In this document: piece after piece, positions 36,732 to 46,750 of the stretch
Numbering within the stretch: the first letter of the stretch is position 1
Layout: the number at the start of each line of letters is the position of its first letter
NCBI GenBank assembly: GCA_022447585.1
Contig: JAKVAR010000029.1
Location: 89,104-153,103 of the forward strand
Length of the DNA stretch: 64,000 bases
Direction: 5' to 3'
From: Crocinitomicaceae bacterium
GTDB taxonomy: Bacteria > Bacteroidota > Bacteroidia > Flavobacteriales_D > Crocinitomicaceae
Notes under the pieces: model-generated
Database searches by the model: none
Told to the model about the DNA's origin: nothing
Seen by the model: the letters and a program-made list of their open reading frames with translations, nothing else
Program-made: the position numbers and the translations under genes

Positions 36732-37091
36732 CATTACTTCTTTGGCTGAATCCTCAATCGCCATTACGCCATATTCACATCAAAAAGAACACCGAAATAA
36801 TTATCCAATAGATCCAAAATATCAACTTTCATTGTTTTGAATAAAAGCATGCAAACGTATATAACTTACACCTGCTCAACCAATAAATTCGTAATTCAAA
36901 TTATTGTTACTAAGCTCATTCATATAAAAACAAATAGAATCATAGAACATGGTAATTGATGTAAGTAAATTATCCTAAACGACCTTAAATAAATTAACCA
37001 TGCTGCATTGATAGCATTAATTTACCAAAGAATTCTAAAAGGCAATTCCAAACAGAATAAAATGAATTAACTTTACAGAAAATTGAAGTAA
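36732..37091. other. Intergenic stretch without supported gene
   Basis: No gene, RNA or strong hairpin is visible. A 21-codon minus-strand frame near 36760-36840 (reading KVDILDLLDNYFGVLF) looks protein-like but is too short to call. Confidence 0.4.
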
Positions 37092-38126
37092 ATGAGCAAC
37101 CAAAGAACAGAATTAGAAAAGTTAGGTGAATTCGGTTTAATCGACCATTTAACTAAAGACTTTGTCAACAAAAATAATTCTACAGAATTTGGTATTGGTG
37201 ATGATGCTGCAGTCATTTCTATTTCTGAAGAAGAAGCTAAACTGATTTCAACAGACATGTTGATTGAAGGCGTTCATTTCAATTTAATGTACATGCCATT
37301 AAAGCATCTAGGGTACAAAGCTGTTGCGGTAAATTTATCTGATATTTGCGCAATGAATGGAACACCGGAACAAATTACTGTTTCAATTGCTGTTTCAAAT
37401 AGGTTTCCTGTAGAGGCTCTTGAGGAACTTTACGAAGGAATTAAAACGGCATGTTCAATTTACAATGTAGACTTAATCGGTGGAGATACTACCTCATCTC
37501 TTTCTGGCTTATCAATCAGCATCACTGCTATTGGATCAGCGAAGAAAAAAGATATCACGTACAGGTCAGGATCTAAGGAAGGAGACTTATTAGTTACTAC
37601 TGGAGACTTGGGAGCAGCATACATGGGACTTCAGATTTTGGAACGCGAAAAAGCGGTTTACAATGAAAACCCAAATATTCAGCCAGATTTAGACGGTCAC
37701 GATTATATCATTGAGCGTCAATTAAAACCTGAAGCACGAATAGACATTTTGAAGTATTTAAAAGAATTAGATGTTAAACCCTCCTCAATGATTGATATAT
37801 CTGATGGTCTTGCTTCTGAGATTATGCACCTCTGTAAATCAAGTAAAGTTGGTTGTCATGTTTACGACGAGAAAATTCCAATTGATGCAAAAACTTCAAT
37901 GACTGCATTGGAGTTCAATATGGACCCATCAACTTGTGCACTTAATGGTGGCGAAGACTACGAACTTTTATTTACGGTTCCTCAATCTGAGTTTGAAAAA
38001 ATTAAAGGAAATCCGCACATGTCAATCATTGGTCATATGACGAATGAAAACGATGGGATATACTTTATTGATAAGGGAGGTTCAGCGATTGAGCTTAAGG
38101 CTCAGGGGTGGAGTCATTTCGAATAA
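37092..38126 (+). CDS. thiL: Thiamine-monophosphate kinase ThiL
   Basis: This 344-residue PurM-like kinase phosphorylates thiamine monophosphate to thiamine diphosphate. The family motifs are FGIGDDAAVISI (about residues 35-46), STDMLIEGVHF (about 55-65), KAVAVNLSDICAMNG (about 77-91) and VDLIGGDTTSS; SSMIDISDGLASE binds Mg-ATP in the second half. It is the final step of thiamine cofactor synthesis. Monocistronic; a TAACTTTA box just upstream (about 37069-37076) may be the promoter. Confidence 0.95.
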   Translation: MSNQRTELEKLGEFGLIDHLTKDFVNKNNSTEFGIGDDAAVISISEEEAKLISTDMLIEGVHFNLMYMPLKHLGYKAVAVNLSDICAMNGTPEQITVSIAVSNRFPVEALEELYEGIKTACSIYNVDLIGGDTTSSLSGLSISITAIGSAKKKDITYRSGSKEGDLLVTTGDLGAAYMGLQILEREKAVYNENPNIQPDLDGHDYIIERQLKPEARIDILKYLKELDVKPSSMIDISDGLASEIMHLCKSSKVGCHVYDEKIPIDAKTSMTALEFNMDPSTCALNGGEDYELLFTVPQSEFEKIKGNPHMSIIGHMTNENDGIYFIDKGGSAIELKAQGWSHFE

Positions 38127-39683
38127 CTAAGAAGCGGTTCTTAGGTTGTTGTTATATTTTTCTCGAATTACAACGTCGAATGATTTACGCTTAAGTTTCG
38201 ACTCAGCCCATGCGGCAAAATCAAAATATTCCAAGGCGATACTTTCGAAACAATCATCTTTTAAGGTTCCTAATTCATTGTAAAGTTCTTCCCAAATTAT
38301 TTCTACTTCAAATCGATCTTCACACTTGATAAGTTTCCCAATAAATTGCAGTAATACTTTCTCAAAACCATAAAGGCGATTCCTTGTTTTAAAGAACCTC
38401 ATTGTACTCTTTAAAGAATAAGGCAATAATTTATTGTGATTTAATTCGATATGAATCAGCAGGTCTAATAATTGAGTAAAACCAATAATATCTTCGGTCT
38501 TATCTAGATTTGAATCATTAAGAATTCGATTCACCCATTTTAGTGCATCATTGAAATCACCATTACCCATTGAAACCACAGCCAATTTAAATTCCAAAAA
38601 TGCCTTTCTTATAGGCACTATTTTATCTCCATACGCCTCTAACTTTTCTTCTACACTTTGAGAAATTCTTTGTGCTGTTAAGAAATCACCTTTCTTTAAA
38701 CACATACTAAATTCGATACTAGAAATACTAGAAAAAAGCTTAATTGCTAAATCCTCATTTGAATCAATTGAGCGCGCAATTTCTTTTAAATTCTGTAAAT
38801 ATTTGGACGATTGTTTATGATAGCCCAATTTATCCGAAACATAGATTGCATTGGTATAAACGGACACCTTTTTATTTGCCTCTATTGGGTTTACAGACTT
38901 CGTATTTATATGTTCTAGATTGACTTTTAAATGCTCCAATGAATTCTCTAAATCACCAATGGCATAGTAGTAGGCACTCAACGTATGATGATACAAATAT
39001 GTTGTTTCTATATTTACAGTCCAAATGGCGTTTTCATCCAGCAACTCAATACAAACGTCTTTATAATCTCCAATCTCTTCTTCAGATCTCGCAACCCCTT
39101 TCTTTGATAAATGTGCAAACAACTTACTCTTAATCGTCCAAATCTTATTATAAACTTGAATTGAATCAATCGATTCAGATTCCTTTTCAAACAGCTCTTG
39201 AATATTCTTATTGCTAATTTCTAGATAACCACTTGTTTCTAATAGACGCTTCTGTTTTTTTGAGACTAAAAGTAAAATCTCCGGTTTTTCATTTTTGACC
39301 GCAAGCTTTTCTGCACTTCTCAGAACACGGCGACTTTGATCATAAAGCGACTTTTCAAAAAGGATGTCTGCAGAATGTAACATTTTAAATAATTGAGCTT
39401 CAATTGAGCCATTCGTATGAAATGAATCCAATGATGCCAAAATATGATCGTAAAGTCTTTTCTTAGTAATTGAGAATCTATTTAAAAAAGCTTCGCCATT
39501 AAACGCTTTAAATAAATCGTCTTCGACATACGATTTTTGTTTATCTATAAAATCAAACAATCTGACATAATTGTTTTCAGCGCCAATTGTATGGCGAGAA
39601 GACATCAATTTAAAATACCGTTTTTCGGATTTTGACATTGAATTAATTAAATCAAAAAGAGCTTCATTTACCTTGCTAGACAT
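38127..39683 (-). CDS. Large helical (TPR-like) cytoplasmic protein
   Basis: This 518-residue protein has no signal or membrane segment. It begins with a conserved-looking helical head (LINSMSKSEKRYFKLMSS) and continues as pairs of helices, for example TVNIETTYLYHHTLSAYYYA and DLENSLEHLKVNLEHI, consistent with TPR-type solenoid repeats. Similar long hypothetical proteins are common in Flavobacteriales and are encoded alone. The function is unknown. It ends convergently, directly next to thiL (stop to stop). Confidence 0.8.
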   Translation of the reverse strand: MSSKVNEALFDLINSMSKSEKRYFKLMSSRHTIGAENNYVRLFDFIDKQKSYVEDDLFKAFNGEAFLNRFSITKKRLYDHILASLDSFHTNGSIEAQLFKMLHSADILFEKSLYDQSRRVLRSAEKLAVKNEKPEILLLVSKKQKRLLETSGYLEISNKNIQELFEKESESIDSIQVYNKIWTIKSKLFAHLSKKGVARSEEEIGDYKDVCIELLDENAIWTVNIETTYLYHHTLSAYYYAIGDLENSLEHLKVNLEHINTKSVNPIEANKKVSVYTNAIYVSDKLGYHKQSSKYLQNLKEIARSIDSNEDLAIKLFSSISSIEFSMCLKKGDFLTAQRISQSVEEKLEAYGDKIVPIRKAFLEFKLAVVSMGNGDFNDALKWVNRILNDSNLDKTEDIIGFTQLLDLLIHIELNHNKLLPYSLKSTMRFFKTRNRLYGFEKVLLQFIGKLIKCEDRFEVEIIWEELYNELGTLKDDCFESIALEYFDFAAWAESKLKRKSFDVVIREKYNNNLRTAS

Positions 39684-39802
39684 GTATATGTTTTTTATTG
39701 ATCAGCGAATCAATAACAAGGTAGGTAAAGATTCAACTCATTTTTCAATTAAAATTTGAAGTGTATAATTTATTTATTTAATGGAAAAGTATCGAGTAAA
39801 AA

Positions 39803-39826
39803 AAATCCCGCTCATGAGCGGGATTT
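39803..39826 (-). terminator. Hairpin terminator of the small lipoprotein gene
   Basis: AAATCCCGCT-CATG-AGCGGGATTT is a perfect 10-bp stem with 4-nt loop, 20 nt after the lipoprotein stop, followed on the minus strand by TTTTT. Confidence 0.8.
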
Positions 39827-39845
39827 AATAAAATATGTAGGTTAA

Positions 39846-40085
39846 TTACTTTCCTTTTCCATCTGGATCAAATCGTGGATCTACGATTTCATTTCCATCA
39901 TCATCTGAAGGTTCACCTCCATCATTAGTGGAATTAATTATAGTATCATCACCTGAACCTGACTTTTCAATTGACCAAGCAGGAACTTCTCTTGTATCAT
40001 CCGCAAAAGGTACAATATCTTGCTTAGAACAAGACACTAGTAAAAGACTGATAAACAGAAACGATATGTATAAGAATTTCTTCAT
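39846..40085 (-). CDS. Small acidic lipoprotein
   Basis: A 79-residue precursor with lipoprotein signal (FLFISLLLVSC, lipobox LVSC) and a mature part of ~60 residues, acidic and disordered (SGDDTIINSTNDGGEPSDDD) with repeated Asp, ending in FDPDGKGK. It lies 38 nt after the sensor kinase gene's end in the opposite order (upstream of nothing else), with its own terminator. Function unknown; Asp-rich tails of this type could bind calcium. Confidence 0.7.
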   Translation of the reverse strand: MKKFLYISFLFISLLLVSCSKQDIVPFADDTREVPAWSIEKSGSGDDTIINSTNDGGEPSDDDGNEIVDPRFDPDGKGK

Positions 40086-40122
40086 CTATAATTACTTACT
40101 AGTCAAATATATGGTATTGTTG

Positions 40123-43080
40123 CTAAATTTCCAAATCTGACAACGGTATTTTGATTAAAACATACGTCCCATTGATTGAACCGTCATTCCCAATAATTTC
40201 CTCTGGTCCCTCCAACGAGATATTATTATTTGAAACTTTATGTATCAATTCTATACGCTTTGAGGTTATTTCCATTCCCTGCGACCTATGATCTCCATCC
40301 AAGGTTGATTTGTTTTTCATACTTTGCTTAATACCCATTCCGTTATCCTCAATGGATATATATAGAAAGCCATCAACTTTTCTTACATCAATTACAATTA
40401 AGCCTTTTTTAGATTCATTCGGGAGAATACCATGGATAATACTATTTTCAATAAAAGGCTGCATCAACATTGGCGGAATTAGAACTGACTCAACATCAAC
40501 TCCATTCGTTTCTACTCGATAATCAAAACGATCTTTGAATCTAATAGATTCTAAGGACAAATAAAGTTCTAAGCGCTCCAATTCTTCTTCTAGTGAAATC
40601 ACATTACCTTTTGCCGTTGCGGAATCAAGGTTCTTTCGAATTAGCTTAGCAAAATTTGTCAAATACTTATTTGCAGATAATTTATCCTGCGTATTGATAA
40701 AATATTGGATTGAATTAAGAGAATTAAAAATAAAGTGACGATTCATACTTGCATTCATAGACTTTTGCTCGAGTGAAAGAAGTCGTGATTTATATTCTAA
40801 CTTTTCCTTTTCATTAATATCGGCTAACCTTTTCAGCCTAAATCTAAAAATGAAAAAGACAATACTTGTCACTCCGATAATCATGAAAAGTATAAACCAC
40901 CAGCGGTTATAATAAGCATCATTTATAACAAAAGGAAAAACCACTTCCGACGACATTCTACCATCAACATCTACAGCTCTGACCCTCAAAACAAAATCCC
41001 CTGCAGGAAGGCTTGTAAATGTTATCGTTGAATTCTCAGAAAGTGAAGACCAACTCTCTATTAAGCCTTCAACCAAATACTGATACTTCAACCCTTTATG
41101 ATGTACCAGAGAAATTCCGTTCACCTCAAAAATTAGGTTATTTTTAGAATATGGCAAATCAAGATCTAATGGCAAACCAAACTCATCAACATCAGCGCTA
41201 TATTTTGAATAATCGAAATCATTATAATTCAATAAAATTGAAGTCAAAAGAATCTTAGGGTCAGCAGAAACCCCTATCGCATCATTTAATTTAAAACTTA
41301 CAAGTCCAGAAGCTGTTCCGAACCAAAAATCACCTTTATCATCGAAAAATCCTGAATTTTGATTTGATTCTAAATCAATAATACCATCTTTTACACCAAA
41401 CCTTTTAAAAGATGGAACGGCCTCATTCAAATTTGAGACTATAAATAAGCCGTTGTTTGTTCCAATGAAAAGCTGATCATTTTTATAGTTTAAAAACGCC
41501 ACAAAATTTGCCCCTGCGTCCTCAAGTAATGAAACGCGCTCGGGTCTATCATTTACAATACGATAAAGTCCTTCTTCCGATCCATACCAAATAACACCTT
41601 GACCATCTCGCTCAATATTATAAGAAACTTGGTCTGCACCTTCTAAAATGTTAAAAGTTCCATTCTCGTAGACCTGAATTCCTAAATTTGTTGAACAATA
41701 AAGCTTTTCACCCTTAAATTCTATATCATAAACCGTTCCTATATCGATATCTTTCTTTTTGCCTAACCGCTTAAATTGTCCATTAAAATAATAGCTTACA
41801 CCAGCATTTCCACCAATATACATACCTCCCTTTTCATCTTTAAAAAAGGAAGTGATTTTCGTTCCTGGTATATTAGGATTATCCTCAAATTGATAGGTCC
41901 TAATACTTCCGTCATTATTTACTTCAACCAAAGATGAGCTTGTACCGAAAAAATCTTTTCCATTTACATCATGAACAGATGACCAAATCGTGCTCTCTTC
42001 GATATTCAGCTCAGACAGCACTCCATCAGCACTCTTTTTCGTTACACCTTTATCATAAGTCCCAAAATAATAATCTCCATTTTCGTTCTGGAAGCCAGTC
42101 AAAAACAAATCAGTTGGCATACCTGTTGTTTTGTCATAATATTTAAAATCTGAACTTGGGATCCTAAAAAAACCTTTGCCAGCAGAACCAATCCAAATAT
42201 TACCCTCACTATCATTGAAAAAGCAAGTAATCATATTCACAGGAAGGCCATTTGTATCATCTAAAAATGAAATTGATCCATCCAAATTGATATTTACGAC
42301 ACCACCCAAAGTGTTTAACCAAATCCTTCCTGATTCATCAATATAACAGCCATAAACATTATGCCTTAACTCTTCTGAAGCATATTTCTTCACCTTACCA
42401 GATTGTAAATCTTGAACAAAAACGCCTGAGCTATACGTTGAGAAAACGACAAAATCCTCATTACAATCTACTCCGGAAAAGCTTAAATCAAGATCAAACT
42501 GCGTCAACCTCTCAAAGTTCACTCCATCTTCAGTAACTAGGACGCCACCTTTTGTTGCCAAGAATAACTTACCCCCATGCACATGGGCAGCTCTAATTTT
42601 TTCATACAAAACATCTCCTAACTTAACTTTTTTCAGTTCATTTTTATAAACTTTAAAGAGTCCACCGCCGTTCGAACAGACATAAACTCTATTATTGAAC
42701 TTTATAATTTCAGAAACACTTCTTGACTTATCATTTCCATTACCACGAAAACCAATTTGACGAACATCGTTATTTGATATTGTTGAAATACCTCCATCAT
42801 GACCAACCCAAAGTTTATTATCAAAAAAAGACAACGATGTGATGCGATTATTCAATAAACCTTGATTTGAAGAAAAAGAAGTAAACTTAGTACCATCAAA
42901 TTTTGCCAACCCACCTAATGTTCCTACCCACAAATAACCCTGAGCATCTTGCGTAATGGAAGTTACTTGAGATTGAGGAAGCCCGTCTTCTGTACTGTAG
43001 GTTACAAAAGCGTATTTTTGCGAAAAACTCACAAAACTAAAGCAACAAACAAATAAAAAACTAAGTACTCTGAGCATCAA
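40123..43080 (-). CDS. Propeller-sensor histidine kinase (LytS type)
   Basis: The 985-residue protein has a signal peptide, then two-component propeller repeats over ~20-620 (first STEDGLPQSQVTSITQDAQG, then many NxLWVG/GxIWIG motifs), a Y_Y_Y beta domain (~640-725), one transmembrane helix (~735-755) and a LytS-like kinase: phospho-acceptor His in MNRHFIFNSLNSIQYF and ATP-binding PFIENSIIHGIL and IEDNGMGI. The domain set is that of Bacteroidota one-protein periplasmic sensors but lacks the receiver and AraC output, which are supplied by the separate LytTR regulator encoded just upstream (4-nt overlap). Confidence 0.93.
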   Translation of the reverse strand: MMLRVLSFLFVCCFSFVSFSQKYAFVTYSTEDGLPQSQVTSITQDAQGYLWVGTLGGLAKFDGTKFTSFSSNQGLLNNRITSLSFFDNKLWVGHDGGISTISNNDVRQIGFRGNGNDKSRSVSEIIKFNNRVYVCSNGGGLFKVYKNELKKVKLGDVLYEKIRAAHVHGGKLFLATKGGVLVTEDGVNFERLTQFDLDLSFSGVDCNEDFVVFSTYSSGVFVQDLQSGKVKKYASEELRHNVYGCYIDESGRIWLNTLGGVVNINLDGSISFLDDTNGLPVNMITCFFNDSEGNIWIGSAGKGFFRIPSSDFKYYDKTTGMPTDLFLTGFQNENGDYYFGTYDKGVTKKSADGVLSELNIEESTIWSSVHDVNGKDFFGTSSSLVEVNNDGSIRTYQFEDNPNIPGTKITSFFKDEKGGMYIGGNAGVSYYFNGQFKRLGKKKDIDIGTVYDIEFKGEKLYCSTNLGIQVYENGTFNILEGADQVSYNIERDGQGVIWYGSEEGLYRIVNDRPERVSLLEDAGANFVAFLNYKNDQLFIGTNNGLFIVSNLNEAVPSFKRFGVKDGIIDLESNQNSGFFDDKGDFWFGTASGLVSFKLNDAIGVSADPKILLTSILLNYNDFDYSKYSADVDEFGLPLDLDLPYSKNNLIFEVNGISLVHHKGLKYQYLVEGLIESWSSLSENSTITFTSLPAGDFVLRVRAVDVDGRMSSEVVFPFVINDAYYNRWWFILFMIIGVTSIVFFIFRFRLKRLADINEKEKLEYKSRLLSLEQKSMNASMNRHFIFNSLNSIQYFINTQDKLSANKYLTNFAKLIRKNLDSATAKGNVISLEEELERLELYLSLESIRFKDRFDYRVETNGVDVESVLIPPMLMQPFIENSIIHGILPNESKKGLIVIDVRKVDGFLYISIEDNGMGIKQSMKNKSTLDGDHRSQGMEITSKRIELIHKVSNNNISLEGPEEIIGNDGSINGTYVLIKIPLSDLEI

Positions 43081-43856
43081 GACTCTTTTAACATTCTTAC
43101 AAATTCTGCAACACGATTTCTTGCTACAGGAACACGAATTCCTCCTTCAAGGATAGCAAAGTGACCATCCTCATTCACATACTCCTTCATAATATCTAGA
43201 TTAATAATATGCGACTTATGGACTCTACTAAACTTCATAGGGTTTAAAATATTTTCATAAGTTTTAAGCGTTCTAGTATCTAAATATCTAGATCCATCCT
43301 TAAAGTAAATCGTTGTGCAATTTCCACTTGCTTCCAAATGCGTAATTGTATCGTCTTCAACAATTTTCAAACCCTTAGTATGACTAATAGCTATTCGACT
43401 TGTTGGTTTATTATTAAGCAAGCTTGAAGAAAGGTCTTTCAACGAATCAAAATAGGCCGAATAACTTTGTGGATCGTCTTTATAAGTATTTCTTGTTTCA
43501 ACCAGCTTCGCAATCGCTTTTTGCAGCTCATCAACATCAATTGGTTTTAATAAGTAATAAACGGCACTTGCATTAAAAGCTCTTATGGCATAATCTTTAA
43601 ACGCCGTAACAAAAACAACTAAAAAGTCTTTATTTTCAATCTCATCTAACAACTCAAAGCCTTCCGACCCTGATGGCATTCGGATATCCAAAAAAACCAC
43701 ATCCGGGTGCGCCGATTCTATTATAGCCTTTGCTTGTTCTTTTCTGGATGCTTGACCAATAACTTCAATTTCAGGGCAAAATTCCTCCAGCATCATTGTT
43801 AGATTTTTTCTTGCAAATTCCTCATCATCTACTACTAGTGCTCTTAGTTTCATCAT
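43077..43856 (-). CDS. LytTR-family response regulator
   Basis: The 259-residue regulator has a receiver domain (acidic pocket VVDDEE near residues 8-13, phospho-acceptor in DVVFLDIRMPSGSEG near 57, Lys in LLKPID near 107) and a LytTR DNA-binding domain (about 150-255; HLEASGNCTTIYFKDGSRYL, KFSRVHKSHIINLDIM). It overlaps the kinase start by 4 nt, so the pair is translated together. LytTR proteins bind direct repeats upstream of targets; none is obvious here. Confidence 0.93.
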   Translation of the reverse strand: MMKLRALVVDDEEFARKNLTMMLEEFCPEIEVIGQASRKEQAKAIIESAHPDVVFLDIRMPSGSEGFELLDEIENKDFLVVFVTAFKDYAIRAFNASAVYYLLKPIDVDELQKAIAKLVETRNTYKDDPQSYSAYFDSLKDLSSSLLNNKPTSRIAISHTKGLKIVEDDTITHLEASGNCTTIYFKDGSRYLDTRTLKTYENILNPMKFSRVHKSHIINLDIMKEYVNEDGHFAILEGGIRVPVARNRVAEFVRMLKES

Positions 43857-44114
43857 TGTATGCAGTTTAAGTTCAAGTTTGTTCTAATTCTAATATAGAC
43901 ATAATTAATTCAACATCATCAGATTTTGAGACGGTTGCTTTACGTGCAATTCTCTTTAATTTAAAAATCACACCGTTAACTAAACCCAATGCGCAGATTA
44001 AGTTTTTTTCATTTAAAGGTCCAGAAAAGACCGTATATTGCTAATACAAAAGGAATTAAAACTGTACGCTTATGAATTCAAATCTACACGCTACCCTCCA
44101 ATTAATCTGGATTT

Positions 44115-44906
44115 TTAATGATAACGGAAACTAATTAGTTTCCGTTTTTTTTGAATAAATTTTTCGATTAGCCTTACAGTCTCTATTGGATTCTCTATAT
44201 GAGCCATATGCCCAACCTCTTGCAAAACAAAGTATTCTACATCAATGTTTTGCAAAGCCAGATCCATTTGACTTTTTTTAACCGTAGAATCTTCTTGCCC
44301 TTGAATAACTAGAACATCTTCAGAATTCAATTTTAAGACATCCGAATTATCCATTCTATTACCCATTGCTAGGGAAATAATTGAAATGTCTTTTGCAGAC
44401 ATTTTTTTTGCGTTTTGAACTAATATTTTCACCGAATCATCATGACTATTTGGATCGAAGAATAAATTAGGTATAGCCTCATATAGAAACAAACTTTTGT
44501 TTTTTTGAACTACTTGAGCGACTCTTTTTCTTTGCTCCAATTTGATTGCAGAGTCATTCCAAAAATTTGAATTCAGAAGTACCAAACCTTCACAGCTAGC
44601 ATCGACATTCATTAACTCTAGCCCAACATATCCGCCCATAGAATGACCAACAACGCAGTAAGATTCCAAATCAAGGAATTGGATCACTTGATAAACGGAT
44701 TCAGCCATAGAAAACATAGACTCAATTTCCTTTGCACTCCGACTCTCTCCATGACCGGGTAATTCAATACAAATCATTTGAATGTCTTTAGAAAAAGTCA
44801 GATCATTCCACATTGAATTATCCTCTAAAAAACCATGTAAAAAAATAACAGGGCGACCGTTACCAATCACCCTGTAGTTCAGTATCTCGCTATTAGATTT
44901 ACTCAT
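44115..44906 (-). CDS. Alpha/beta hydrolase
   Basis: The 263-residue enzyme has the fold motifs VIFLHGFLEDNSMW (oxyanion region, about residue 20), nucleophile elbow CVVGHSMGGYVG (Ser about 91), Asp in IQGQEDSTV (about 213) and catalytic His in VGHMAHIENP (about 239). The substrate is unknown; the family includes esterases and peptidase-like enzymes. It overlaps the upstream aminopeptidase gene by 8 nt. Its last ten codons form the hairpin at 44123-44146. Confidence 0.88.
   Translation of the reverse strand: MSKSNSEILNYRVIGNGRPVIFLHGFLEDNSMWNDLTFSKDIQMICIELPGHGESRSAKEIESMFSMAESVYQVIQFLDLESYCVVGHSMGGYVGLELMNVDASCEGLVLLNSNFWNDSAIKLEQRKRVAQVVQKNKSLFLYEAIPNLFFDPNSHDDSVKILVQNAKKMSAKDISIISLAMGNRMDNSDVLKLNSEDVLVIQGQEDSTVKKSQMDLALQNIDVEYFVLQEVGHMAHIENPIETVRLIEKFIQKKRKLISFRYH
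44123..44152 (+). terminator. Hairpin plus T run inside the hydrolase 3' end
   Basis: AACGGAAACT-AATT-AGTTTCCGTT (44123-44146) is followed by six more T residues only on the plus strand. It would end plus-strand transcripts running from the region upstream of the regulator into the hydrolase gene, protecting it from antisense transcription. On the minus strand it is coding sequence. Confidence 0.5.
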
Positions 44907-46191
44907 TCATTAATGTTTCAATCTCATCTACTTCAATAGGAATAGACCCCATTAAATTTAATGGCTCACCTGATTTTTGAACAACTAAATCATCTTCTAA
45001 TCTTATCCCTAAGTTTTCCTCCGGAATATAAATACCAGGCTCGCAGGTAAAAACCATCCCTGCTTCAATTGGCTCATTCCACAAACCAACATCATGCGTG
45101 TCCAATCCGATAAAATGGGAAGTCCCGTGCATAAAGTATTTTTTGTATGCCGGCCAATCCGAGCGCTGATTTTTAATATCCGTTTTATCGATTAACTTCA
45201 ACTTCAGCAACTCATCTTGCATTAATAGCCCTACCTCTTTATGATACTCATTTAACAAAGTTCCTGGAATTAGTAGCTTCTCAGACTGCTTCTTTACATT
45301 TAAAACAGAATTATAAACTGCTTTTTGACGATCTGTAAATCTTCCACTAACAGGAATCGACCTAGTTAAATCGGATGCATAATTCGCGTACTCAGCCCCA
45401 ACATCCATCAAGATGACATCACCTGCTTTGCACTGAGCGTTATTCTCTATATAATGAAGAACACAAGCATTTGCCCCGGATGCAACAATTGGCGTATAAG
45501 CAAACCCCCGCGAACGGTTCCTTAAAAACTCATGAATTAACTCAGCTTCAATCTCATACTCCCAAACACCAGGTTCGACAAAACCTAAAACACGTTCAAT
45601 ACCAGCTTTAGTAATATTACATGCTTTTTGCATTAAATCAATTTCAATCGGATGTTTACGAGATCTAATCTGATGCATAATCGGTGCACTCCTTCTTACC
45701 GAATGCGCAGGATATTCAGTCCGAATCTTTTGAATAAAACGATCCTCCCTAGTTTGCACTGTTGTATCAGCTCTTAAATGCTCATTTGTATTTAAATAGA
45801 CATGATCCACCTCGGACATCATTTGTTTAAAAACCTTGTCAAATTGATCTAACCAATAAACAGTTTTAATTCCAGATGTTTCTAAGGCCTGATCCTTGTT
45901 TAATTTAGCCCCTTCCCAAATTGCGATATGATCATTTGTTTCTTTCAAGAACAAAACCTCTCGATGAGCTTTATTTTTAGAGTAAGGAGAAATAACTAAA
46001 ATAGTTTCCTCTTGATCCACTCCAGACAAAAACAAAATATCCCTATGCTGTTGAAATGGCATTGTGCTGTCTGCACTAACTGGATAAATATCATTTGAAT
46101 TAAAAACAGCTAATGAAGATTGATCCATTTCTGCAACAAAGTTCTTTCTATTAACAACAAATAATTCTCTATCTATTCTATCGTATTTCAT
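44899..46191 (-). CDS. Xaa-Pro aminopeptidase (M24B)
   Basis: This metallopeptidase removes N-terminal residues preceding proline. The ligands are visible: Asp in ILMDVGAEYANYASDLTR (two Asp), His in MHGTSHFIGLDTHD, Glu in FTCEPGIYI and Glu in IRLEDDLVV. I start it at MKYDRIDRELF (46191) because family members start in this manner; the 13 residues upstream in the longer frame (46230) look untranslated. The N-terminal aminopeptidase P domain occupies residues ~1-165. It forms an operon with the alpha/beta hydrolase. Confidence 0.92.
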   Translation of the reverse strand: MKYDRIDRELFVVNRKNFVAEMDQSSLAVFNSNDIYPVSADSTMPFQQHRDILFLSGVDQEETILVISPYSKNKAHREVLFLKETNDHIAIWEGAKLNKDQALETSGIKTVYWLDQFDKVFKQMMSEVDHVYLNTNEHLRADTTVQTREDRFIQKIRTEYPAHSVRRSAPIMHQIRSRKHPIEIDLMQKACNITKAGIERVLGFVEPGVWEYEIEAELIHEFLRNRSRGFAYTPIVASGANACVLHYIENNAQCKAGDVILMDVGAEYANYASDLTRSIPVSGRFTDRQKAVYNSVLNVKKQSEKLLIPGTLLNEYHKEVGLLMQDELLKLKLIDKTDIKNQRSDWPAYKKYFMHGTSHFIGLDTHDVGLWNEPIEAGMVFTCEPGIYIPEENLGIRLEDDLVVQKSGEPLNLMGSIPIEVDEIETLMNE

Positions 46192-46326
46192 CTCTAAAAA
46201 TTTAAGAGATGAAGTTACGCAATATCTCATAAAACAGAATCAATTAAGCTCAAAAAAATGATAAAAATCACACCGTAAATACTTTACGTCCTACTTACTC
46301 AAATTTGTATCATAAACATTAAAAGC

Positions 46327-46647
46327 ATGAGTACAGAGGGAAAAACATTTGACATTAATACTATTCTATTCGAGTCAAACGATGACTTAGTACTAGTTAA
46401 GGGAATTATCAATCAGGGGTGCATGAATTATGTTAGCGACATTACAATATCAATGTCTCAACTAAACGAATTAATCAACTTGTTAAAACGTCAGAATTCC
46501 GATTTTGATTTAGAAAAAATTATGACCACTGAAAAGATGTACGAAAATGAAATTTTGTACATTATTGATTCAACCCAAGTAAAAAATAATCGGATTATTT
46601 TGAGTGAATTATCCAATCAAGCAAGCATTAAACAGTTACGTGCTTAA
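46327..46647 (+). CDS. Small hypothetical protein
   Basis: This 106-residue cytoplasmic protein of unknown family starts MSTEGKTFDINTILFESNDD and has a central helix MSQLNELINLLKRQN. It is divergent from the aminopeptidase operon with a 135-nt gap. The codon use is like its neighbours. Length resembles the DUF6686-like proteins, but the cysteine cluster is missing and the sequences do not align. Confidence 0.6.
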   Translation: MSTEGKTFDINTILFESNDDLVLVKGIINQGCMNYVSDITISMSQLNELINLLKRQNSDFDLEKIMTTEKMYENEILYIIDSTQVKNNRIILSELSNQASIKQLRA

Positions 46648-46750
46648 CAAACTTGGCATTTAAAGCAACCTTTTTACTATTTTTTACGTAGTTTAGTTGA
46701 ACGTTTTAGTATTTCTTTGTGAAAGCTAAACAATTTAAACGACTAAAATT

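Noticed and set aside
46327..46647. 106-residue protein as a fourth member of the DUF6686-like family
   Set aside because: Only the length agrees; it lacks the cysteine cluster and does not align with the other three.
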